This document shows positions 44,314 through 53,465 of a stretch of DNA of 64,000 nucleotides, in pieces. Origin of the DNA: Novosphingobium beihaiense (GTDB taxonomy: Bacteria > Pseudomonadota > Alphaproteobacteria > Sphingomonadales > Sphingomonadaceae). The number at the start of each line of letters is the position of its first letter. Positions within the stretch are counted from its first letter, which is position 1. Position numbers and translations under genes: made by a program. The notes beneath the pieces are model-generated. The model made no database searches. It had not been told where the DNA came from and worked only from the letters and a program-made list of their open reading frames with translations. The DNA lies in the NCBI RefSeq assembly GCF_022832375.1, contig NZ_JALHLG010000005.1:558001-622000 (forward strand). The letters run 5' to 3'.

Positions 44314-45249
44314 CTATACGGCGACCGGCGCGGAAATATGCGCGTGGGGTTCGTAATCGCGCACTTCGAAATCCTCGATCCGGTAACCGAAGATCGAATC
44401 CGGCTTGCGGCCGATCTTCAGAACCGGGCGCCCGCGCGGCACCCGCGACAACTGTTCGTGCACCAGGTGCTCATGGTTGAGATAGACATGCGCATCGCCC
44501 GCGCTCCAGACGAGTTCGCCCGGCTCCAGATCGCACTGCTGTGCCAGCATCCGCAGCAGCATCGCGGCCGAGAAGGCATTGAACGCAAATCCCAGTCCGA
44601 GATCGCAGGACCGCTGCCACAACATGCCCGACAGGCGGCCACCGGCCACATGGTACTGATAGGTCATATGACACGGCGGCAAGGCCATGCCCTCCAGTTC
44701 CGCGACATTCCACCCGGTGAATAGCAGACGGCGCGACGTGGGATTGTTCCGGATGTCATGCACCAGTTGCGCGATCTGATTGACCGGCTTTCCTTTGCGG
44801 AACAGGCCTTCGCCTGCCGGCTCGTAGGTATCCCAGTTCACCCACTGCTTGCCGTAGACAGGCCCGAGATCGCCCCAGGCATGGGCAAAGGCGTCATCTT
44901 CCAGAATACGCGCCTCGAACGCATCGCGATCGATGTCCTCGCCCGTTTCCCGGCGAAACCGGTCGAGCGGCCAGTCCGTCCAGATATGCACTTTCTGCCG
45001 GACGAGTTCGCGGATGTTGGTATCGCCCGTCAGGAACCACAGCATCTCGCGCGCGGCCGTCTTCCAGGCCACGCGCTTGGTGGTAAGCAGCGGCACCGCA
45101 TCGCCCGACAGATCGAAACGCATGCTCGGCCCGAACAGCGATCGGGTGCCCACTCCGGTGCGGTCGCGCCGCTCATCCCCATTTTCCCATACCTCCCGAA
45201 GCAGATCGAGATACTGATGTTCAAAATGCGGCGCGGATACGGACGGCAT
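44314..45249 (-). CDS. thyA: Thymidylate synthase
   Basis: A 311-residue folate-dependent enzyme converting dUMP to dTMP. Key parts are EHQYLDLLREVWENG, RTGVGTRSLFG, the catalytic cysteine in ALPPCHMTYQ, RSCDLGLGFAFN and the nucleotide-binding GDAHVYLNHEH. It is longer than the E. coli enzyme because of an insertion around the EARILEDDAFA region. ATG 45249 is preferred; the frame to 45375 has no support. Downstream is the enoyl-CoA hydratase gene on the same strand. Confidence 0.96.
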   Translation of the reverse strand: MPSVSAPHFEHQYLDLLREVWENGDERRDRTGVGTRSLFGPSMRFDLSGDAVPLLTTKRVAWKTAAREMLWFLTGDTNIRELVRQKVHIWTDWPLDRFRRETGEDIDRDAFEARILEDDAFAHAWGDLGPVYGKQWVNWDTYEPAGEGLFRKGKPVNQIAQLVHDIRNNPTSRRLLFTGWNVAELEGMALPPCHMTYQYHVAGGRLSGMLWQRSCDLGLGFAFNAFSAAMLLRMLAQQCDLEPGELVWSAGDAHVYLNHEHLVHEQLSRVPRGRPVLKIGRKPDSIFGYRIEDFEVRDYEPHAHISAPVAV

Positions 45250-45384
45250 GAGCTTCCCCTGTGAGAGCCCCTGCCCTACCTGCCGCACGCCCGGAGCGAA
45301 AGATGAACGCCTCGCCCGGCGCCCTGCCCCATGCCGACTTTTCCACATCGGCACGCTGCGTTGCAGGAAATGCACATTAGGCTC

Positions 45385-45413
45385 TTGCCACCTTCTGAAT
45401 CGCTCTCTATAGG
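45385..45413 (+). promoter_or_regulatory. tRNA-Pro promoter
   Basis: TTGCCA (45385-45390), a 17-bp spacer and TATAGG (45408-45413) lie about 40 bp before the tRNA-Pro gene. Confidence 0.65.
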
Positions 45414-45454
45414 CGCGCTCCTGCCTCGGGCCGCTTCAACGCGGCACGATCGGT

Positions 45455-45531
45455 CGGGGAGTAGCTCAGCCTGGTAGAGCACTGTCTTCGGGAGGCAGGG
45501 GCCGGAGGTTCGAATCCTCTCTCCCCGACCA
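45455..45531 (+). tRNA. tRNA-Pro(CGG)
   Basis: A 77-nt cloverleaf: acceptor CGGGGAG pairs with CTCCCCG, discriminator A, encoded CCA. The anticodon loop is TTCGGGA, anticodon CGG. Its 3' 51 bases (45481-45531) are duplicated at 53393-53443, the far end of an integrated island. Confidence 0.97.
45481..45531. repeat. attL: 3' end of tRNA-Pro, 51-bp direct repeat
   Basis: Identical over 51 bp to 53393-53443, from ACTGTCTTCGGG through CTCCCCGACCA. Sequence differs on both outer sides, so the limits are exact. It regenerates an intact tRNA at the left junction. Confidence 0.93.
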
Positions 45532-45640
45532 ATTATTTTCCTTGAAAATCAGGTTGTTAGCGCACCGTTCCATACAGAGCGGGCCTACGGCTTTCGCGTT
45601 TTCGGCGCTCCGATCACAACTCGATCACACGGAGCAGAAA

Positions 45641-46663
45641 ATGGCGACCATTACCAAGCGGAAGAACGGCTGGTGCGTCCAAGTGCGGCGCAGGGGATAC
45701 GCGGCACGGAACAACACGTTCCCGACAAAGACAGAGGCCCGTGCGTGGGGCCGGGAGCAGGAAGCCCTGATCGACAAGGGCCAGCTTCCCATCACCGAAG
45801 TCCAGCTCAAGGTGACAAGGCTCGCACAACTCATCGAACAGTATCGCTCAACCGTTACCCCTTCAAAGCGCAGCGCGGAGACGGAACGCCTGCGGCTGGG
45901 CCGGATGATGGGCGACATGATCATGGACCGTCTGCTGATTGACCTGAAGCCGGGAGACTTCGCTGCCTACAGGGATAGACGGCTGGCAGTCGTGAAGCCG
46001 GGAACGGTAAGACGGGAACTCTACCTGTTCGCCAATGCCATTGACGTTGCGACGAAGGAGTGGGGTTATCCCTTCCGCAGCAACCCGGTTCGCCTTATCA
46101 GCCTCCCCATTGCCAATGACGCGAGGGACCGGCGCTTGGAGGGCGATGAAGCGGAAACCCTGCGCAAGGCGCTATCGGCCAGCCGCAATCCTTTCATCCT
46201 TCCCATCGTGGAACTTGCCATCGAGACGGGCTTGCGCAGGCGCGAGGTTCTGGAACTGACGTGGAGCAACGTCGACGCGACACGCCGGATCGCGTTCATA
46301 CCCCAGACGAAGACAGGCCAGCCACGCACCATTCCCCTCACTGATTGCGCCCTCACCATCATCACGACTCTGACCCGAAGTGACGATGATCGCCTGTTCC
46401 CGATCACGCTCAACGCCTTCAAGCAGGCATGGAAGCGGGTCCAGAAGCGTTCGGGCCTTGAGGACCTGCGCTTTCACGATCTGCGCCACGAAGCCCTATC
46501 CCGCTTTTGCGAGCTCGGCTTGTCAGTGCCGGAACTATCGGTGATTTCGGGGCACAAAGACCCTCGTATGCTGTTCCGATATGCTCACCTGAGGGCCGAT
46601 GATCTGGCACGGAAGCTGGCCGGGCGAGAATGGGGCGCAGAAGTCCGTCAGCAAGGAGCTTGA
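45641..46663 (+). CDS. Tyrosine recombinase (island integrase)
   Basis: A 340-residue phage-type integrase. N-terminal SAM-like and arm-binding parts (TKRKNGWCVQVRRRG, then KRSAETERLRLGRMM) precede the catalytic domain. Visible catalytic positions are Arg in ETGLRRREVLEL, His-x-x-Arg in HDLRHEALSRF, His in SGHKDPRML and Tyr in FRYAHL. It lies just inside the tRNA-Pro att repeat, as in most tRNA-integrated islands. ATG 45641 has GGAGCAG upstream; the frame continues to a TTG at 45542 in the att-proximal region. Confidence 0.94.
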   Translation: MATITKRKNGWCVQVRRRGYAARNNTFPTKTEARAWGREQEALIDKGQLPITEVQLKVTRLAQLIEQYRSTVTPSKRSAETERLRLGRMMGDMIMDRLLIDLKPGDFAAYRDRRLAVVKPGTVRRELYLFANAIDVATKEWGYPFRSNPVRLISLPIANDARDRRLEGDEAETLRKALSASRNPFILPIVELAIETGLRRREVLELTWSNVDATRRIAFIPQTKTGQPRTIPLTDCALTIITTLTRSDDDRLFPITLNAFKQAWKRVQKRSGLEDLRFHDLRHEALSRFCELGLSVPELSVISGHKDPRMLFRYAHLRADDLARKLAGREWGAEVRQQGA

Positions 46664-46666
46664 GCT

Positions 46667-46873
46667 ATGAGCCCACATGATGACCCGAAGCCCTCATGGG
46701 AACTTCGCAGCGAGTTGGAAGGCATCCAGCGGGCGATAGAGGCGGACTTGTGCGGAGACATTGGAGAACTTCGCGTCAGAGTCGGCCAGCTACGCGCAGC
46801 GGTCGGGAGCCTTGTTATCCCGGTCTATCTCAGCGCCTTTGCCCTGAGCGCCATTGCCTATCGCCTCTGGTAG
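46667..46873 (+). CDS. Small predicted membrane protein of the island
   Basis: A 68-residue protein with a charged helical N-terminus (WELRSELEGIQRAIEADL then ELRVRVGQLRAAV) that may form a coiled coil, followed by one transmembrane segment (LVIPVYLSAFALSAIAYRLW) at the C-terminus. It begins 4 bp after the integrase stop with AAGGAGCTTGAGCT upstream. I do not recognise the family. Confidence 0.65.
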   Translation: MSPHDDPKPSWELRSELEGIQRAIEADLCGDIGELRVRVGQLRAAVGSLVIPVYLSAFALSAIAYRLW

Positions 46874-46970
46874 TCACGACTCTGGAAATACGGGGGGAGG
46901 CCCCTTCCCCTTCCCCCAACTTCTTGTCTATCTCCCCAGCGACCAAGAAAATTCCTGCGCTGGATGACTG

Positions 46971-48506
46971 ATGCCGACACTTCAATGGTGGACCCGCGAC
47001 GATGATGTGAAGGCGGCGGATGCGGTGCCCTATCGGCTGCTGGAAGAAGTGCCCGAGCTGGGTGCGGGCGATCCCGATGCGGGCAACATGCTCATTCAGG
47101 GGGACAACCTTGAGGCGCTGAAGGCCCTGCTGCCGTACTACGCGGGGCAGGTGAAATGCGTCTACATCGACCCGCCGTACAACACCAAGTCGGCCTTCGA
47201 GCATTACGACGACAATCTGGAACATTCGCAGTGGCTCGCCATGATCTATCCGCGCCTCGTGCTGCTGCGCGAGCTACTGGCGGAAGAAGGCAGTATCTGG
47301 GTGTCCATCGACGACAACGAAGGACACTACCTCAAGGTCATCATGGACGAGGTGTTCGGGAGGTCGAATTTCCTTTCTTCGATGATATGGAGGAAGAACT
47401 ACTCTCCGAAGTCGACAGCAAGACATTTCTCTGAAGACCATGACTATCTACTGGTCTACGCTAAGAATTCCGAAAAGTGGCGCCCAAATCTAATGCCGCG
47501 AACGGAAAAGCAGAACACGGCGTACAAAAACCCAGACGGTGATCCGAGAGGGCCATGGAAAACGAGCGATCTTTCGGCCCGCAACTTTTACAGTAAAGGG
47601 ATATACTCGATCACCAGCCCGAGTGGTCGGTTTATAGAGCGGCCACCGGGCGGAAACTACTGGCGCGTTGCTGAAAACAAGTTTTGGGAGTTGGATCGCG
47701 ACAACCGCATTTGGTGGGGCCGGGATGGCAGCGCCATTCCACAAATCAAGCGGTTCCTGTCAGAGGTTAAGCAAGGAATAGTCCCGCAAACCTACTGGTC
47801 TTACGAAGAAGTAGGCCACACGCAGGATGCTAAGAAGGAGGTCCTCGCCCTTTCCCGTTCAGATGTGTTCATCACCCCAAAGCCGGAAGCATTGCTGCGT
47901 CGTACGCTGCATATTGCGAGCAATCCCGGCGATCTGGTTCTCGACAGCTTCCTCGGCTCCGGCACCACGGCAGCGGTCGCGCACAAGATGGGCCGTCGCT
48001 ACATCGGCATCGAAATGGGCGACCATGCTGCAACGCACTGCCAGCCGCGCCTCTCCAAAGTCGTGGAAGGCGAACAGGGCGGCATTTCCGAAGCAGTCGC
48101 CTGGAAAGGCGGTGGCGGCTTCCGCTTCTTCCGCCTCGGCCCAAGCGTCTTCGATGACCAAGGGCAAATCCGGCCCAACATCGAGTTCGACACGCTGGCG
48201 GCGCACGTCTGGTTCTCCGAGAAGGAAAAGCCATGGGAGCAGCCCAGCCGCAAGGGAACCGTTCTGGGCATCAAAGACGGCAAGGCTCTGGCCCTGCTCT
48301 ACAATGGCATCCTCAAGGATCGTTCGGTCGATGGCGGCAACGTCCTGACCCGCGCCACACTGAAGGTCATTCGGCAAGACCTGCCCGAAGGCTTCGACGG
48401 GCCGCTTATGATCTATGGCGAACGCTGCATCCTTTCCGACGCCACCCTGGAACGCGAGAAGATCACCTTCAAGCAGACCCCCTATGACGTGAAGGCCCGC
48501 GCCTGA
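46971..48506 (+). CDS. mod: Type III restriction-modification methyltransferase (Mod)
   Basis: A 511-residue beta-class adenine DNA methyltransferase. DPPY (YIDPPYNT, about residue 65) comes before the SAM motif FLGSGTT (about 325), the order for beta-class enzymes, and the target-recognition region lies between at roughly 140-300. The N-terminus MLIQGDNLEALKALL is typical of Mod. It recognises the DNA and is required for Res activity. The res gene starts in the TGATG overlap of the stop. Target-recognition codons look more AT-rich than the flanking parts. Confidence 0.93.
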   Translation: MPTLQWWTRDDDVKAADAVPYRLLEEVPELGAGDPDAGNMLIQGDNLEALKALLPYYAGQVKCVYIDPPYNTKSAFEHYDDNLEHSQWLAMIYPRLVLLRELLAEEGSIWVSIDDNEGHYLKVIMDEVFGRSNFLSSMIWRKNYSPKSTARHFSEDHDYLLVYAKNSEKWRPNLMPRTEKQNTAYKNPDGDPRGPWKTSDLSARNFYSKGIYSITSPSGRFIERPPGGNYWRVAENKFWELDRDNRIWWGRDGSAIPQIKRFLSEVKQGIVPQTYWSYEEVGHTQDAKKEVLALSRSDVFITPKPEALLRRTLHIASNPGDLVLDSFLGSGTTAAVAHKMGRRYIGIEMGDHAATHCQPRLSKVVEGEQGGISEAVAWKGGGGFRFFRLGPSVFDDQGQIRPNIEFDTLAAHVWFSEKEKPWEQPSRKGTVLGIKDGKALALLYNGILKDRSVDGGNVLTRATLKVIRQDLPEGFDGPLMIYGERCILSDATLEREKITFKQTPYDVKARA

Positions 48507-51154
48507 TGGAACTCAAGACCTACCAGAAGGCCGCGCTTGGCACGCTGCGCGATTACCTTGCCGAAGCCCGCGTTACCGGCCCTGTGGAAGCCTACAGGAC
48601 CGTGACAAGCCAGCCTGAGATACAGCAGCGTCTAGGGGCCTATCTCACGCCCTATCGGCCCTTAAAGGAACTGACGGACGCCCCCTACGTCTGCCTGCGT
48701 CTGCCTACCGGCGGCGGGAAGACCATCCTTGCCGCGCACAGCATCGACGCTGCGCGGGAGGCATGGATCGAAAAGGACTATCCGCTGGTCCTTTGGCTGG
48801 TCCCCACCACCACGATCCGCAAGCAGACCGTGGAGGCCCTGAAGAACCCGCGTCATCCCTATCGGAAAGTGCTGGACAATGCCTTTGGCGGCAAAGTGCG
48901 CGTGGTCGACATTGGCGATTTCGCCCAGCTCACCCCCCATGACCTGACCGCCAACTGCTGCGTCATAGTTGGCACCATCCAGACCCTGCGTGTGTCGAAC
49001 ACCGAAGGGCGCAAGGTCTATGCCCATAACGAGGCACTGGAACCCCACTTCGCAGCAATCCCGAAGAAGGCCCCCGGCCTTGAGAAGATCGAGGACGATA
49101 AGAAGGGCGCGGGAACCATCCGCTACTCCTTCGCCAATTTGCTCCACCTCCACCGCCCCTTGATGATCGTCGACGAAGCGCATCAGGCGGTCACGGGCCT
49201 CTCGCAGGAAATGCAACGGCGAGTGAACCCCACGGCCATCATCGAGTTCACCGCGACTCCTCGGCTCCAATCCAACCTGCTCCACTCCGTCACCGCGCAG
49301 GAGCTGAAGAACGAAGACATGATCAAGCTGCCGGTCATGCTGGCCGAGCATCCAACATGGCAACAGGCGGTCGACGGGGCGATCCTGAAGCGTCAGGAGC
49401 TACAGGACATTGCGGAGACGGACGCACGGTACATCCGTCCCATCGTCCTGTTTCAAGCTCAGAACAAGAACCAGACCGCCAACGTCGATACCCTGAAGCA
49501 GTACCTGCTGGACGAAGGCATAACCGAAAACCGCATCGCCATCGCAACCGGCGATCAGCGCGAACTGGATGACGTGAACCTGTTCGACCCTGCCTGCGAG
49601 GTCGACTTCGTAATCACGGTGGAGGCCCTGAAGGAAGGCTGGGACTGCTCCTTCGCCTACGTCTTTTGTTCCCTCGCCAACATCGAAAACGCGACCGATG
49701 CCGAACAGCTTTTGGGACGCGTTCTACGGATGCCGTACGCGAAAGCGCGGAAAGACCCTCGGCTCAACAAGGCCTACGCGCACCTAGCTTCCCCGAGCTT
49801 CTCTGCTGCGGCGATGGCCCTGCGCGACAAGATGGTGGCGATGGGCTTCGACGAAACCGAAGCCACTCAGAACATCCAGCCGCAGCAGGGCGACCTCGAC
49901 ACTGGTCTGTTCGGCCCTCAGGCTCGCCCCAAACCCTCCATCACCGTCAACGTAGACCTGAGCGAAGAAGACGAGGCGTTGTTGCGCGACGTGGCTCCTG
50001 AAAAGGTCCAAGTCTCGACAACTGATCAGGGCAAGGTCATTCGCGTCGTTGGCTTCCTGACCCCCGATGAGAAGGCCAAAGTTCGTGCCGCCATCCCCGG
50101 TGCGGTGGCGAACAAGGTCAAGGAAGCTCTGGACACTTACGAGGCCGAGAACGCGGCCCGTATGTCTCCTGCGGCAAAAGGGCTCACCTTCACCGTGCCC
50201 GCTCTCATGGTCCACGTTCAAGGCGAGCTTGAGTTGGCCGAAACGGACCTGCTGATGGAGCATTGCAACTGGTCGCTGCTTAGCCATTCAGCCCAGCTTG
50301 ACGGTTCGGCTTTCGACGTGAAGCAAACAGCCAATACCTTCGAGATCGACCTAGACGGGCGAAAGGTCACAGTGTCCAGCCGTGATCCCGAAACCCAGAT
50401 CAGTTTCGACGTAGACGTGGAAGGATGGACCGAAACCGGATTGGTCCTGTTTCTCGCCAAACAGGTTCGAGAGGCTGACCTGAGCCCCACGGAACTGATC
50501 GAGTGGCTGACCAAGGCCGTGTCGCATCTGACGGGAGCGCGGGACCTGCCTCTTCCGGGTCTGATGCAGTGCAAGTACGTCCTTGCCCGCAAGCTCAAGG
50601 AGCGTGTGGCCGAAATCAGGAAGAAGGAACGGGGCGACCTCTATCAGGCCAGTCTTTTCGGAAGCGAGGCGCAGCCTGAGATCAGCTTCGAGAACGGCTT
50701 CACCTTCAAGGACGGCATGTTCGGAGGCGTGAAGCTCTACCACGGCGGCTACGAGTTCCAGAAGCATTTCTTCGGCCCGGACCATATTCCCGCCTTCGAC
50801 GGCAAACCGGGAGGCGACGAGGAACAGTGCGCGAAGGAACTCGACAACCTGCCTGCGGACATCCTCAAGCATTGGGTCAGGAACGTCTCACAACATCAGG
50901 ACGCCCTGTGGCTCCCGCTGGCCGAAAACCGCTTCTACCCTGACTTCGTGGCCGAGCTGACCGATGGGCGGCTCTTGCTGATCGAGTACAAGGGCGGGCA
51001 CATCGTCACCTCGGACGACACGAAGAACAAGGTGGCCGTGGGCAGACTCTGGGAGCAGACCATGAACGGCAAGGGTCTGTTCCTGCTGGTCGAGAAACTG
51101 GTCGACGGTAAGCCTCCGAGGGAGCAGATACTGGCGAAGATCAAGGGAAGCTGA
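48506..51154 (+). CDS. res: Type III restriction endonuclease/helicase subunit (Res)
   Basis: An 882-residue SF2 helicase-nuclease. Helicase motifs: Walker A LPTGGGKTILAA (about 66-77), DEAHQAV, ATPRLQ and a C-terminal helicase domain with AEQLLGRVLRMPYA. The nuclease end has FYPDFVAELTDGRLLLIEYKGG, seen as PD followed by EYKG, a PD-(D/E)XK pattern. With Mod it tracks DNA and cleaves unmethylated target pairs. All expected parts are intact, so the system looks functional. It starts in a 1-bp overlap with mod and is followed by a terminator. Confidence 0.94.
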   Translation: MELKTYQKAALGTLRDYLAEARVTGPVEAYRTVTSQPEIQQRLGAYLTPYRPLKELTDAPYVCLRLPTGGGKTILAAHSIDAAREAWIEKDYPLVLWLVPTTTIRKQTVEALKNPRHPYRKVLDNAFGGKVRVVDIGDFAQLTPHDLTANCCVIVGTIQTLRVSNTEGRKVYAHNEALEPHFAAIPKKAPGLEKIEDDKKGAGTIRYSFANLLHLHRPLMIVDEAHQAVTGLSQEMQRRVNPTAIIEFTATPRLQSNLLHSVTAQELKNEDMIKLPVMLAEHPTWQQAVDGAILKRQELQDIAETDARYIRPIVLFQAQNKNQTANVDTLKQYLLDEGITENRIAIATGDQRELDDVNLFDPACEVDFVITVEALKEGWDCSFAYVFCSLANIENATDAEQLLGRVLRMPYAKARKDPRLNKAYAHLASPSFSAAAMALRDKMVAMGFDETEATQNIQPQQGDLDTGLFGPQARPKPSITVNVDLSEEDEALLRDVAPEKVQVSTTDQGKVIRVVGFLTPDEKAKVRAAIPGAVANKVKEALDTYEAENAARMSPAAKGLTFTVPALMVHVQGELELAETDLLMEHCNWSLLSHSAQLDGSAFDVKQTANTFEIDLDGRKVTVSSRDPETQISFDVDVEGWTETGLVLFLAKQVREADLSPTELIEWLTKAVSHLTGARDLPLPGLMQCKYVLARKLKERVAEIRKKERGDLYQASLFGSEAQPEISFENGFTFKDGMFGGVKLYHGGYEFQKHFFGPDHIPAFDGKPGGDEEQCAKELDNLPADILKHWVRNVSQHQDALWLPLAENRFYPDFVAELTDGRLLLIEYKGGHIVTSDDTKNKVAVGRLWEQTMNGKGLFLLVEKLVDGKPPREQILAKIKGS

Positions 51155-51202
51155 ACTTCCGGGCAAGCTCCCGCCTCTCAGACCTTGGACAACAACAACC
51201 AG

Positions 51203-51225
51203 AGCTGGCCTTTACCGGCTTTTTT
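51203..51225 (+). terminator. Terminator after res
   Basis: AGCTGG and CCGGCT arms (one G-T pair) with a 6-base loop, followed by six T residues. It isolates the downstream helicase-like gene transcriptionally from the RM pair. Confidence 0.6.
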
Positions 51226-51452
51226 GAAGACCCCTTCCTGTTTCCGGCTCAGGGTAGTCGAAGGCAGGGAAAGGGGACCCTATTTCGTCGACCAGAGCAG
51301 GACCTTCTCCTTCCCCTCAGGTGAACGAAGGGGGATGCAGAAAAGTGGACCCGTTCCTATTAAGAGATAGGCAATCAACAACTTTTAGACGGCTCAAGGC
51401 AGCGCAAGCCTTCCCTGTATCTCTTCAGACATTGACCCATAAGGCACTGACA

Positions 51453-53201
51453 ATGATCACTCTCGCAGGCATTGCCTACGATGACCTCTCCGCATATCTG
51501 ACTGAGAAAGGGTCTGCTCCCCACGGCGAACAAGAAGCTGCCCTGAGAGGCTTCATGAGGGTCTTGGAGCGTGGTCTGCAAGGCGATCTGGAACGGTGCT
51601 ACTACGTCCTTCCTCTCGACCCTGGCATGGGGAAGACCCGAGCCTGCATCAGCTTCGTGAAGGCATGGCGTCAGGCGGGCTATCAGCCTGCGTCCAGCAT
51701 CCTGATCGGCCTATCGACGCTTGCCGAACTGGAAAAGATGATCAATGAAATGGGGCTTCTCTCCCATGAGTTCGGGGTCTTCACGAGCAAGGACGAAATG
51801 AACGTCCTTGGCCTCCCTGAGGACCGGCACGGTGAAGCAAGGGTCCTCTTCACGACACAGCAGATGATCAGAAGCAGGACCAAAGGCCGTTCCTTCGCAG
51901 ATGCTGCCGAGTTCCATTACCAAGGCTCACCCCGCGCCCTGCGACTGTGGGACGAGAGTATCTTGCCCGCTGCCCATGTTGTCATGGATAGGGACACACT
52001 CAGTGGAATGGTCCGATCCTTTCGTAAGCGCCTGCCAGCGTTCGCAAACGCATTGGACACCTTCGCGGCCTCGATGGTCGCGCAGAACGATGGGGACGTG
52101 ATCACTGTGCCTGACAGCTTGACCCTTGGCCCATCGTCATTGCAGCGAGCCAAGGCATCGGTCGAGACGAAGGGAGAGAAGACCCTACTCGAAAATCTGC
52201 AACAGATGATCGGTTGTCAGATGGTCCTGCGAGATCAGCCTCACGCAGGCACAGTCTTGGTCGGCTCTACACCTGTCTTGCCCGATGACTTCGCCCCTGT
52301 TGTCGTTGTCGACGCATCTGCAAGGGTCAGGACCGCATATCAGCTCTGGGCCGAACATCGTCGTAACGTCGCGATACTGCCCGGAGCGGGGCACAGCTTC
52401 CACAACATGACAATTCACCACTGGCACAGGAGCAGTGGCAAGCAAGCCCTTTTCAGTGATCTTGATCGTCGGGAAATTGCAGAAGGTATCGCAGAGGCTT
52501 GGCGACGTGATCCCAAAGGTAAGTGGCTAGTCGTTTCCTACAAGGACACCCTTGATCCCCTGAAGCTGGCCGTAAAGCATGCTATCGGCGATGAGGGGGC
52601 TCAGTTGGAATGGCTCCACTGGGGTCTACACACAAGCACCAACGCCTTCAGGGATACCGATAACATCGTGATTGTGGGTCAGTGGACCTATCCACCTGCC
52701 ACCTACGAGGCGATAGCGATGGCTGCGTCTGGCTTGGGTCCTGTGGAGGCGAGCAGCCTCAACGTGCGGGACGTGGAGACAGGCGAACACGCCCATAACC
52801 TCCTTCAGGCCCTCTGCCGAGCGTCAGTTCGCAAGTCCATCCGTGGAGGTACAGCCCGATGCAACGCCTTCCTGATTACGTCCCTGTCAGACACAGAGAC
52901 ATTTCTCGAAACACTGTTCCCCGGCCATAGCTACGCGAAGTGGAGAGAGGGCAGCATAGCGTCGGAAGCCGTAGGCAAGGCGATGGAGCTTGTAGACGCC
53001 CACTTCGCCACCACTGGACCATCACCCATGAAGAAGAAGGACCTGAGGGACGCTGTAGGCATCAAGGATGCGTCTCACTTCACTCGCCGTGTCCTACAAC
53101 AGCCTGCGTTCTTACACTTCCTTGCCTCACGTCAGCTTGAGAGCAGCGGGCAGGCCATCAAGCCAGTTGAATGCGCTTTCGATCCCATCGACGACGACTG
53201 A
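51453..53201 (+). CDS. Divergent SF2-helicase-like protein with C-terminal winged-helix-like end
   Basis: A 582-residue protein I do not recognise as a named family. Walker A is DPGMGKT (residues 56-62); motif II reads WDES (166-169) instead of DExH; VVVVDASAR (283-291), KWLVVSYKD (about 357-365), the HWGLHTSTNAFRDTDNIVIVG stretch (as motifs near 389-409) and QALCRASVRKSIRGG (452-466) fit SF2 motifs III to VI. The last 60 residues (KKDLRDAVGIKDASHFTRRV) look like a helix-turn-helix. Start ATG 51453 is chosen for MITLAG...; 44 extra codons upstream lack support. Alternatives are a satellite replication helicase or a defence ATPase. It has its own transcription unit, behind a terminator. Confidence 0.72.
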   Translation: MITLAGIAYDDLSAYLTEKGSAPHGEQEAALRGFMRVLERGLQGDLERCYYVLPLDPGMGKTRACISFVKAWRQAGYQPASSILIGLSTLAELEKMINEMGLLSHEFGVFTSKDEMNVLGLPEDRHGEARVLFTTQQMIRSRTKGRSFADAAEFHYQGSPRALRLWDESILPAAHVVMDRDTLSGMVRSFRKRLPAFANALDTFAASMVAQNDGDVITVPDSLTLGPSSLQRAKASVETKGEKTLLENLQQMIGCQMVLRDQPHAGTVLVGSTPVLPDDFAPVVVVDASARVRTAYQLWAEHRRNVAILPGAGHSFHNMTIHHWHRSSGKQALFSDLDRREIAEGIAEAWRRDPKGKWLVVSYKDTLDPLKLAVKHAIGDEGAQLEWLHWGLHTSTNAFRDTDNIVIVGQWTYPPATYEAIAMAASGLGPVEASSLNVRDVETGEHAHNLLQALCRASVRKSIRGGTARCNAFLITSLSDTETFLETLFPGHSYAKWREGSIASEAVGKAMELVDAHFATTGPSPMKKKDLRDAVGIKDASHFTRRVLQQPAFLHFLASRQLESSGQAIKPVECAFDPIDDD

Positions 53202-53392
53202 TCGCTGGCTTATTCGAGGGTCTGGACCGGTCATCTTTAACAAGACGACGGGCAATCCCGATCACAATCGTGTCACACTGAGCTCTGTGATTGCACCATC
53301 AACCCGTATCCGCTATGATCGTTATGAGCGACAAAACGCACGCATTTTCAAGGCTTTAAGGGCCATCAGGAGACACGAAACCTACGGGTAAA
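53202..53392. other. Island right-end non-coding region
   Basis: About 190 bp without a gene between the helicase-like gene and the att repeat. It contains GATCACAATCGTGTCACACTGAGC and other AT-rich repeats that may be recombinase arm-type binding sites, as GATCACA is also seen before the integrase gene at 45616-45628. Confidence 0.4.
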
Positions 53393-53443
53393 ACTGTCTT
53401 CGGGAGGCAGGGGCCGGAGGTTCGAATCCTCTCTCCCCGACCA
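53393..53443. repeat. attR: 51-bp direct repeat of tRNA-Pro 3' end
   Basis: Perfect copy of 45481-45531. Lacking the 5' half of the tRNA it is not a functional tRNA gene. Beyond it, TTTTCATCC resumes chromosomal sequence. Confidence 0.93.
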
Positions 53444-53465
53444 TTTTCATCCGCATAATGTATAT

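Larger units (their letters stand above)
45532..53443. mobile_element. Integrated island in tRNA-Pro(CGG) carrying Type III RM and a helicase-like gene
   Basis: About 7.9 kb bounded by tRNA-derived 51-bp direct repeats. Its gene order is tyrosine recombinase next to the tRNA, a 68-residue membrane protein, mod, res and a 582-residue SF2-helicase-like protein. No replication, conjugation or capsid genes are visible, so it looks like a minimal integrative defence island, mobile either by its own integrase or by a helper. Sequence toward the end is less GC-rich than the surrounding chromosome. Confidence 0.92.
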
